Source: CAZIPZ01 sp964541075 (GTDB taxonomy: Bacteria; Acidobacteriota; Terriglobia; 20CM-2-55-15). Taken from it: a stretch of DNA of 27,095 bases. The DNA is taken from the NCBI GenBank assembly GCA_964541075.1, contig CAZIPZ010000025.1, positions 1-27,095 of the forward strand, read 5' to 3'. A program made the position numbers and the translations under genes. The notes beneath the pieces are model-generated. The model was given only the letters and a program-made list of their open reading frames with translations, was not told the origin of the DNA and did no database searches. Position 1 is the stretch's first letter, and the number at the start of each line of letters is the position of its first letter. Positions 21,007 to 27,095 of the stretch are shown here, piece after piece.

Positions 21007-22932
21007 ATGCTGGATCTCATGAGACGTCAGCGCGCCAGACTCAAATGGGTATGGGTTCTTCTCATATTCATTTTCAGCGTGACGCTCGTAACACTTTACA
21101 TTCCGTTTGGCGACGTGACGACCATCAGTATCACCAACGATGTTGCCGAAATAGGAGACGACAAGGTCACCGCTCGCCAGTTTCAGAGCGCCTACCGATC
21201 TTATCTCACTCAGATGCGGTCCCAAGTTACTCCGGAGATGCTTCGCGCCTTCCGTTTCGATCGACAGATCCTCGATGCTCTTGTGACTCGCGCCGTCATT
21301 ACTGAAGAGGCAAAGCGCCTTGGGCTCAATGTTTCCGCCGCAGAAATTGAACAACGCATTCTGGAAAACCCGATATTCCGTGAAGGTGGAAATTTCATCG
21401 GCCTTACCAGATATCAAACCATTCTCGCCCAGAACAATCTCACCGTTGACGAGTTTGAGTCCAGTGTTCGTAACGAAATTCTGACCGACAAGCTCAGAAG
21501 CTTCATTACCGCCGGCGTGCCCATAACCGATAAGGAAGTCGAGGATGAGTACAAACGACGGAATGAGAAGGCAAAACTCGACTACTTTGTGATCGATGCC
21601 GCCAAACTCGAAGACAAAGTGATCGTCACGGATCAGGATCAACGGGACTACTACGAAAAGAATAAGGCTAAATATAACGTTCCCGAAAAACGTCAAGCCA
21701 AGTACGTCTGGCTGGACACCCAAAAACTTCGATCGCAGATCACTGTTTCGGATGATGAATTACGAAAGTACTTTGAGGACCATAGGTCCGAGTATGAACT
21801 TCCTGAGCGTGTAAGCGCACAGCATATTCTGCTGAAGACACAAGACAAGAGTCCTGAAGACATTGAAGTGATCCGACAAAAGGCCCGGACGGTGCTTGAG
21901 CGCGCCAAGAGCGGCGCAGACTTCGCAGGCTTAGCGAAACAGTTCTCCGAGGATGGATCCGCTGCCAACGGCGGCGACCTTGGCTCCTTCACACGTGGGC
22001 AAATGGTGCCGGAATTCGAACGCGCGGCATTCAGCTTGGGCGTTGGGGCCATCAGCGATCTCGTTCAGACTCAGTTCGGCATTCATATCATCAAGGTGAA
22101 TGAGAAAACGCCCGCGCGCGCACGCCCGTTCGAGGAAATCAAAGAGGCGATTCGGCCAATCATCTCAACCCGCAAGGCAGAGCAGCGCGCCGGAGAACTT
22201 GCTCAGCAGGTTGCGGTCGACCTGGTAAGCAACAAGGACCTCAATGCGGTGGCGCAGAAGCACGGCCTCGAGGTGCTGGACACCCCGTTAGTTGAACAAA
22301 ATCAGCCGATTCCAGTGTTGGGAAACGCCGCCGAACTGCAACGCCGGATGTTCTCAATGAATCAGGATGAAATCGGCACTGCCACCCAGGTTGAACGCGG
22401 CTGGACAGTGCCTAAGCTCACACAGATCGTTAAAGCTCATCCAGCTTCTTTCGATGAGGCCAGGCCAGAGATCTTGAAGGACGTGAAAGCCGAAAGGGCC
22501 AGGCAATTGGCTGCGGATCAAGCCGGCCAGGTTCAAGAATTGTTGAAGTCCGGCAAGGATCTTGCAAGTGCAGCGAAAGTTGTAGGCGCCGAAGTTCGCA
22601 CCAGCGAATTGCTCGCTCGCGGAGCTTTTCTCCCCGAATTCGGCTCCTTAACCGACCAGGATAAAGAAATCTTCTCTCTACCGATTGGCAAACCGGGCGC
22701 TCCTTTCACCATCGCAAATAAGACGCTGGCGTTCGTTGTAAAGGAGCGGCAGGAGATCAACCCGGAAGAAATGAAGAAGTCCGTAGAAACGCTGCGGACA
22801 GAGCTTCTTCCGGTAAAGAGGGAGCAGTATTTCAATGCCTACATACAAGAAGTTCGCAAGAAGATGCAGGACAACGGGGACATCCAGATCAACGAAGCAG
22901 TAATGACCCAACTGGCGCAGACCGTCAGTTAG
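21007..22932 (+). CDS. PpiD-like membrane-anchored peptidyl-prolyl isomerase (SurA/PpiD family)
   Basis: The 641-residue protein has a basic start and one membrane anchor (about 13-34), then a SurA_N/PpiD_N chaperone region. A complete parvulin domain lies at about 267-366 (SAQHILLKT... FAGLAKQFSEDGSAANGGDLGSFTRGQMVPEFE... QFGIHIIKV), and a long C-terminal chaperone region follows. It should fold or rescue exported proteins at the periplasmic face of the inner membrane. AGGAGGA lies five bases before the ATG. The gene is divergent from mreB and closes with a strong terminator. The single complete parvulin domain and the signal anchor match PpiD better than SurA. Confidence 0.92.
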   Translation: MLDLMRRQRARLKWVWVLLIFIFSVTLVTLYIPFGDVTTISITNDVAEIGDDKVTARQFQSAYRSYLTQMRSQVTPEMLRAFRFDRQILDALVTRAVITEEAKRLGLNVSAAEIEQRILENPIFREGGNFIGLTRYQTILAQNNLTVDEFESSVRNEILTDKLRSFITAGVPITDKEVEDEYKRRNEKAKLDYFVIDAAKLEDKVIVTDQDQRDYYEKNKAKYNVPEKRQAKYVWLDTQKLRSQITVSDDELRKYFEDHRSEYELPERVSAQHILLKTQDKSPEDIEVIRQKARTVLERAKSGADFAGLAKQFSEDGSAANGGDLGSFTRGQMVPEFERAAFSLGVGAISDLVQTQFGIHIIKVNEKTPARARPFEEIKEAIRPIISTRKAEQRAGELAQQVAVDLVSNKDLNAVAQKHGLEVLDTPLVEQNQPIPVLGNAAELQRRMFSMNQDEIGTATQVERGWTVPKLTQIVKAHPASFDEARPEILKDVKAERARQLAADQAGQVQELLKSGKDLASAAKVVGAEVRTSELLARGAFLPEFGSLTDQDKEIFSLPIGKPGAPFTIANKTLAFVVKERQEINPEEMKKSVETLRTELLPVKREQYFNAYIQEVRKKMQDNGDIQINEAVMTQLAQTVS

Positions 22933-22941
22933 CCTATCTTC

Positions 22942-22970
22942 AAGCCGCGGGCAATCACCCGCGGCTTTCT
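22942..22970. terminator. Bidirectional rho-independent terminator (ppiD / mdh)
   Basis: A 10-bp perfect GC-rich stem, AAGCCGCGGG (22942-22951) with CCCGCGGCTT (22958-22967), closes a six-base loop CAATCA. It is followed by TTTCT on the plus strand and preceded by a complementary AAGATAG side that gives a short U-rich tail on the minus strand. It lies between the convergent stops of ppiD (22932) and mdh (22978), so it can serve both. Confidence 0.9.
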
Positions 22971-22977
22971 GTAACTC

Positions 22978-23904
22978 TTACACTCCGATAACGTCTACCA
23001 GTTCCTTCACAGCGGCTGCAGATTTTTGAAGAGCGGCGCGTTCTTCCGCGGTGAGTGTGATCTGAATCACCTGCTCCACACCGCGTTCGCCAAGCTTCAC
23101 AGGAACTCCAACGAACAAGCCATTGATGCCGTATTCCCCCTGAAGGTATACCGCGCAGGGAGCGATTTTCTTCCTGTCATTCAGGATGGCATCAACCATC
23201 TCGACGATGGACGCGGACGGCGCGTACCAGGCGCTGGTCTTCAGATAGGAAACGATCTCTGCGCCGCCATTGGTAGCTCGCTGAACCAAGCGATCGATCG
23301 TATCCTTCGGGAGAAGCTCGGTAATCGGGATGCCGGCCACAGTGGAGTATCTCGGCAGCGGCACCATCGTATCGCCATGACCGCCAAGCACAAAAGCATG
23401 CACGTTCTCGATCGACACGTTTAGTTCCATAGCAATGAACGTGCGGAACCTTGCAGAATCGAGAACACCGGCCATGCCCAAAACCCGCTCTCGAGGAAGA
23501 CCGCTGACTTTAAAGGCGGTCTGCGCCATTGCATCCAAAGGATTGCTTACGACGATGATCGTGCAGTTGGGCGAATTCTTCATCACCTGCTCGGTCACGC
23601 CCTTGACGATGTTGTAGTTCGTCTTGAGAAGATCGTCCCGGCTCATTCCGGGTTTGCGTGGAACGCCGGCAGTGATGACCACAATGTCGGAATTCGCTGT
23701 ATCTATGTAGTTGTTGCTTCCGGTTATCCTGCAGTCATAACCCTCTATTGGCGCAGACTCCGCGAGATCCAAAGCTTTCCCTTGCGGCACGCCCTCAACG
23801 ATATCAATTAACACAACATCGGCAAGCTCCCTCTCCACGATTCGCTGGCCTGCAGTCGCTCCGACGTTTCCCGCTCCGACAACGGTGACTTTTTTTCTTG
23901 CCAT
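22978..23904 (-). CDS. mdh: Malate dehydrogenase (LDH-like)
   Basis: The 308-residue enzyme oxidises malate to oxaloacetate with NAD in the TCA cycle. It has the Rossmann start KVTVVGAGNVGATAGQ, an acidic residue after the second strand (D34, NAD preference), substrate arginines R83 and R89 in PRKPGMSRDDLL (the Arg in place of the LDH Gln marks a malate enzyme), R152, and catalytic H176 in GGHGDTMVP. The ATG overlaps the icd stop as TAATG, so it is coupled to icd. It belongs to the lactate-dehydrogenase-like MDH subgroup found in many non-proteobacterial phyla. Confidence 0.97.
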   Translation of the reverse strand: MARKKVTVVGAGNVGATAGQRIVERELADVVLIDIVEGVPQGKALDLAESAPIEGYDCRITGSNNYIDTANSDIVVITAGVPRKPGMSRDDLLKTNYNIVKGVTEQVMKNSPNCTIIVVSNPLDAMAQTAFKVSGLPRERVLGMAGVLDSARFRTFIAMELNVSIENVHAFVLGGHGDTMVPLPRYSTVAGIPITELLPKDTIDRLVQRATNGGAEIVSYLKTSAWYAPSASIVEMVDAILNDRKKIAPCAVYLQGEYGINGLFVGVPVKLGERGVEQVIQITLTAEERAALQKSAAAVKELVDVIGV

Positions 23905-25136
23905 TACATGTTCTCCACAATCGCTTTTGCAAATTCAGAAGTCTTCAATTTAGTTGCGCCCTCCATTAACCGTTCGAGATCGTATGTCACCTTGCCTTGT
24001 TGAATCGTTTTGGCAAAGGCTTGCTCGATCAATTGCGCAACATCCTTCCAGCCTATGTATTCAAACATCATGCAACCCGAGAGAATGACGCTTCCCGGAT
24101 TAACGACGTCCTTGTCCGCGTATTTTGGCGCCGTCCCATGCGTTGCTTCAAACACCGCATAGCCGTCTCCGATATTGCCGCCAGGGGCGATCCCCAATCC
24201 ACCGACTTGCGCCGCACACGCATCCGACAGGTAGTCGCCATTCAAGTTGGGCGTGGCGATCACATCGTATTCGTCGGGCCGCATGAGCACTTGCTGAAGC
24301 ATTGAATCGGCAATGCGATCCTTGATCACCAGCCTTTGAGACGCCCCGGGTTGCGAGGAAGCTTCATCCTCAGTCATTGTCAGCGATCCGAATTCCTCTC
24401 GCGCGACTTGATAACCCCAATCACGGAATGCTCCCTCGGTGAACTTCATAATGTTGCCCTTGTGAACCAGGGTTACGGACCTTCTCTTGTTCTCGAGTGC
24501 GTAGTTGATCGCACGCCGGACAAGGTTCTTCGTCGCCGTCTCCGATATCGGCTTGATTCCGATGCCAGAGTCCGGCGCGATCTTCTTTCCGAATTCCTTG
24601 TCCAGAAACGCGATCAGCTTTAGACACTCCGCGCTTCCGGCGGACCATTCAATCCCGGCGTATACATCCTCGGTGTTCTCTCTGTAAATGACGACATCCA
24701 GCTTTTCAGGATGCTTCACCGGACTCGGAACACCATGGAAATACCGAACAGGCCGAACGCATGCGTACAGGTTCAGCAACTGCCGCAACGTGACGTTGAG
24801 GCTTCGTATTCCTCCCCCAACCGGCGTGGTCAATGGCCCCTTGATGGCAACCCGAAACTCCTGAATGGCGCTCAACGTGTCATCTGGCAACCAGGACTTG
24901 AACATCTGGAACGATTTCTCACCGGCGAATACCTCGAACCACTCGACTCGCCGTGTGCCGTTCGACGCTTTCTCCACCGCCGAATTGAACACCAACTGAG
25001 ATGCCTTCCATATGTCCCTGCCCGTTCCGTCGCCTTCAATGAAAGGAATGATCGGATTTTGGGGAACGCTTAGGACTGACCCGCTAAAGGCGATCTTCTC
25101 CCCTTTGGCAGGCGCTTCCACCCCATTGAATTTCAT
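23904..25136 (-). CDS. icd: NADP-dependent isocitrate dehydrogenase
   Basis: The 410-residue enzyme is close in length to the 416-residue Escherichia coli Icd. It shows IPFIEGDGTGRDIW, the substrate loop GGGIRSLNVTLRQ with Ser112 at the position of the kinase/phosphatase-controlled serine, YRENTEDVYAG, and HGTAPKYADKDVVNPGS. The NADP-selecting set Lys-Tyr in APKYA plus Tyr385 and Arg389 in TYDLERL matches the Escherichia coli Lys344, Tyr345, Tyr391, Arg395, so NADP use is well supported. AGGAGG lies four bases before the ATG. It starts the icd-mdh pair and is divergent from pdaD. No aceK is in view. Confidence 0.97.
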   Translation of the reverse strand: MKFNGVEAPAKGEKIAFSGSVLSVPQNPIIPFIEGDGTGRDIWKASQLVFNSAVEKASNGTRRVEWFEVFAGEKSFQMFKSWLPDDTLSAIQEFRVAIKGPLTTPVGGGIRSLNVTLRQLLNLYACVRPVRYFHGVPSPVKHPEKLDVVIYRENTEDVYAGIEWSAGSAECLKLIAFLDKEFGKKIAPDSGIGIKPISETATKNLVRRAINYALENKRRSVTLVHKGNIMKFTEGAFRDWGYQVAREEFGSLTMTEDEASSQPGASQRLVIKDRIADSMLQQVLMRPDEYDVIATPNLNGDYLSDACAAQVGGLGIAPGGNIGDGYAVFEATHGTAPKYADKDVVNPGSVILSGCMMFEYIGWKDVAQLIEQAFAKTIQQGKVTYDLERLMEGATKLKTSEFAKAIVENM

Positions 25137-25220
25137 CGATCCTCCTACGCTACGTCCCCAAAAGAACTCATGATCAACGCGAACTTACGGTCCGCAACAT
25201 TTCATAAATCGAAACGCGTG

Positions 25221-25279
25221 AAGCTACCATGCGATTAAAAAGAATGTCAATTGACACCCCTGCACGCTTCTGCTAATTT
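25221..25279. promoter_or_regulatory. Divergent promoters sharing a palindromic -35 (icd / pdaD)
   Basis: The 12-base palindrome TGTCAATTGACA (25245-25256) supplies a consensus TTGACA on each strand, back to back. On the plus strand TTGACA (25251-25256), 17 bases, and TAATTT (25274-25279) form the pdaD promoter. On the minus strand TTGACA (25250..25245), 18 bases, and TAGCTT (25226..25221) form a weaker icd promoter. The two polymerases could not occupy the shared element together, so mutual exclusion is expected. The plus-strand promoter is well supported; the minus-strand -10 is weak. Confidence 0.6.
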
Positions 25280-25338
25280 CCGCCTTTCTTTTTGTTGTCG
25301 GTGCGGTCTCTGTCGGAGCCAACATAGGACAACCAACG

Positions 25339-25905
25339 GTGTTCGTTGCAAAAAAGATTTTCCTGACAAAGGGAGTCGGAAAACACAGGCAAAAGCTTAC
25401 AAGTTTCGAAATGGCGCTGCGTGATGCGGGGCTAGCTCCCTACAATCTGGTAAGGGTATCCAGCATTTTTCCTCCACGCTGCAAATTGATTCCTCGAACA
25501 AACGGACTCAAACTCCTTCATTCCGGTCAAATCGTGTTTTGCGTTATGAGCGAAAACTCAACAAATGAACCACACAGACTGCTAGCCGCGACCGTCGGAG
25601 TGGCTATTCCCACAGACTCCAATTCGTTCGGATATCTTTCGGAACATCACTCTTTCGGACAGACAGATCACGATGCCGCGGAATACGCTGAAGAGATGGC
25701 GGCCGAGATGCTCGCGACAACGCTTGACGTGGACTTCGATCCGGACCGAAGCTGGGATGAGAAGAAGGAGATCTATCGAATCTCGAACAAGATCGTAAAA
25801 GTGACGAACATCACTCAATCAGCCATCAGCGATAGAAAAGGCCTGTGGACAACCGTTGTGGCCGGGGCGGTTTTTATTCCAGAGCCCCTCTACGTTCCGG
25901 AATAA
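25339..25905 (+). CDS. pdaD: Pyruvoyl-dependent arginine decarboxylase
   Basis: The 188-residue proenzyme converts arginine to agmatine using a pyruvoyl group made by self-cleavage. The cleavage motif VRVSSIFPP is clear; by analogy with Methanocaldococcus jannaschii PdaD (RISSIMPP) the chain should break between Ser41 and Ser42, giving the pyruvoyl on the C-terminal alpha chain. GLAPYNLVRVSS upstream and a late WTTVVAGAVFIPEP are also family features. The start is a GTG (25339) with AGGA nine bases upstream; MFVAKKIFLTKGVG fits bacterial members. It abuts speB, which uses its product. The enzyme class is best known from archaea but is found in several bacterial phyla. Confidence 0.95.
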   Translation: MFVAKKIFLTKGVGKHRQKLTSFEMALRDAGLAPYNLVRVSSIFPPRCKLIPRTNGLKLLHSGQIVFCVMSENSTNEPHRLLAATVGVAIPTDSNSFGYLSEHHSFGQTDHDAAEYAEEMAAEMLATTLDVDFDPDRSWDEKKEIYRISNKIVKVTNITQSAISDRKGLWTTVVAGAVFIPEPLYVPE

Positions 25906-26796
25906 ATGCACGAACGACACGTTCCGGAAATCGACAATTTCCTGGGCATTCCCGGAGAATTCTCTTCATACGAGAACAGTCGAATTGTTGTCTGGCCCAT
26001 TCCCTACGAAAAAACCACCAGCTACGGCGTTGGCACATCAAGTGGACCGCGCGCCATCATCAGCGCCTCTCAATTCGTCGAATTCTACGATGAAGAAACG
26101 AACTATGAACCTTATCGCCTCGGCATTCACACGCTCCCGCCAATGTCGGAGATCGACCGGCTCGCAGAGCAGGAAGGAATCGATAAGATATACGAGCTTT
26201 CGACAAAGCACCTGAATGCAGGCAAATTCATTCTTGCACTAGGAGGGGAACACACGCTTTCAAGCCCGATCATTCGGGCTGCCAGAGCGAAATATTCCGA
26301 TCTGTCCGTGCTCCAAATTGACGCTCATGCGGATCTCCGTGATACATACGAAGGGACGCGGTATAGCCACGCAAGCATCATGCGCCGAGTCATGGAAATC
26401 TGCCCAGCCGTTCAAATCGGAATCCGGTCCATATCGCGAGAGGAAATGGAAGCCGTTCCTTCACTGCCCACAAAGATTTTTTTTGCGAAAGACATAGCGG
26501 GGCGAACGGATTGGATTAGAGAGGCCGTCGACAGCCTGAGCGACCACGTTTACTTTACTGTCGACATCGACGGCCTGGATCCCTCGCTCGTTCCAACCAC
26601 GGGCACACCCGAACCTGGCGGTCTTGGCTGGTATGACGTAATGGGACTTCTGCGCGAAGTGGCCATGAAGAAGAAGATCGTGAGCGCCGACATCGTAGAA
26701 CTCATGCCTAAGGAAGGAATCCACGCACCGGATTTCCTGTGCGCCAAGCTGGCCTACAAAATAATCTCGCACTCCTTTGCGCATGAACACCGCTGA
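25906..26796 (+). CDS. speB: Agmatinase (agmatine ureohydrolase)
   Basis: The 296-residue ureohydrolase keeps the whole binuclear manganese site: His116 (GGEHT), Asp139, His141, Asp143 (DAHADLRD), Asp220 and Asp222 (DIDGLDPS), with TTGTPEPGGL closing the active site. It hydrolyses agmatine to putrescine and urea. The ATG begins directly after the pdaD stop (TAAATG), so the pair is a two-gene arginine-to-putrescine operon and agmatinase is preferred over arginase or guanidinobutyrase. No further polyamine genes (speE, speD, nspC) are in the window. A stem-loop follows the stop. Confidence 0.95.
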   Translation: MHERHVPEIDNFLGIPGEFSSYENSRIVVWPIPYEKTTSYGVGTSSGPRAIISASQFVEFYDEETNYEPYRLGIHTLPPMSEIDRLAEQEGIDKIYELSTKHLNAGKFILALGGEHTLSSPIIRAARAKYSDLSVLQIDAHADLRDTYEGTRYSHASIMRRVMEICPAVQIGIRSISREEMEAVPSLPTKIFFAKDIAGRTDWIREAVDSLSDHVYFTVDIDGLDPSLVPTTGTPEPGGLGWYDVMGLLREVAMKKKIVSADIVELMPKEGIHAPDFLCAKLAYKIISHSFAHEHR

Positions 26797-26799
26797 AGC

Positions 26800-26829
26800 G
26801 AAACCCTGCCCGAGTATTTCAGGGCTTTC
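26800..26829. terminator. Stem-loop terminator after speB
   Basis: GAAACCCTG (26800-26808) pairs with CAGGGCTTTC (26820-26829) through a 5-bp CCCTG/CAGGG core, one bulged C and a 4-bp outer stem. CTTTCTT follows on the plus strand. It lies between the convergent stops of speB (26796) and the small membrane protein (26830) and could serve both. It is weaker than the ppiD/mdh terminator. Confidence 0.6.
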
Positions 26830-27063
26830 TTAGCGTAGCGATCCGGTGGACTGAGCTTCCCTCTCGACAGCGGCCGCTCCTTGCAACCTTCCCTCTTCCC
26901 TCAACTTGAACAACGCAGCCACGGCCAGGTACAGTGCAAGCCCGATGAGAGCCGCCGCGGCCAAACCGTTAATCAACTGCATATCCAATCCACGGGTTGC
27001 GTTGAAATTGGATATGCTGATCGCAGCCAGCGCCCAGAGAGTGACCATCAACACGAAATTCAT
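26830..27063 (-). CDS. Small two-helix membrane protein, start uncertain
   Basis: From the ATG at 27063 the product has 77 residues with two hydrophobic helices (about 2-17 and 32-49: LAAAALIGLALYLAVAALFKL), then a charged Gln/Glu/Arg cytosolic-looking tail ending STGSLR. The frame stays open from this ATG to the right edge (KRIAFTLYP precedes it), with no clear ribosome binding site at the ATG, so the gene may begin outside the window. I recognise no family and assign no function. Confidence 0.5.
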   Translation of the reverse strand: MNFVLMVTLWALAAISISNFNATRGLDMQLINGLAAAALIGLALYLAVAALFKLREEGRLQGAAAVEREAQSTGSLR

Positions 27064-27095
27064 CGGGTACAACGTGAACGCGATACGTTTCCGCG

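Noticed and set aside
1..27095. CRISPR array, prophage, insertion sequence or defence island
   Set aside because: No regularly spaced long repeats, no transposase, integrase or Cas-like proteins; nearly all coding space is assigned to housekeeping families.

Overview
This window looks like one chromosomal stretch of a Gram-negative (diderm), rod-shaped, free-living bacterium, probably from a metagenome assembly: two runs of exactly ten Ns interrupt it. The elongasome operon, a PpiD-type periplasm-facing foldase and an Rne/Rng ribonuclease point to a diderm. The combination of a CIRCE (HrcA) site on groES with an HspR repressor in the dnaK operon, the mreBCD-mrdA-rodA-rng order, and a pyruvoyl-dependent arginine decarboxylase would suit Acidobacteriota or a neighbouring deep phylum. 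That placement is an inference from gene content only. I see no phage, plasmid, IS, CRISPR or defence genes; almost everything is housekeeping.

Left part (1-7.3 kb, almost all minus strand): the start of groL, then groES under a perfect CIRCE; a LOG-family protein; a tiny zinc-ribbon gene on the plus strand that looks leaderless; and a protein-quality operon dnaK-dnaJ-hspR-sigma70-DnaC-like ATPase, driven by a good sigma70-type promoter. A membrane-anchored lytic transglycosylase lies upstream of dnaK. Chaperones, their repressor and a sigma factor are thus in one transcription unit.

Middle (7.6-10.7 kb, plus strand): a DUF309 gene truncated by a gap, tRNA-Ser(GGA), the small SRP RNA, dnaX, ybaB and recR. 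This is the order known from Bacillus and other bacteria. It is followed by the convergent minus-strand run.

Right-middle (10.7-20.8 kb, minus strand, transcribed mreB to lipA): mreB-mreC-mreD-mrdA-rodA (cell elongation), then rng after a 240-base leader, then lpd and lipA (2-oxoacid dehydrogenase E3 and lipoate synthesis). The ribonuclease carries a roughly 260-residue low-complexity insert inside its S1 domain.

Right end (21-27.1 kb): ppiD on the plus strand; a bidirectional terminator; the icd-mdh TCA pair on the minus strand; and a divergent pdaD-speB pair (arginine to agmatine to putrescine) whose promoter shares a palindromic -35 element with icd. A small two-helix membrane protein runs toward the right edge.

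I did not find a clearly undescribed multi-gene system. The best leads are regulatory or structural: the shared palindromic -35, the RNase S1 insert and its leader ORF, the inverted repeat upstream of dnaK, the sigma factor inside the chaperone operon, the heptamer array between mreB and ppiD, and the leaderless zinc-ribbon microprotein.
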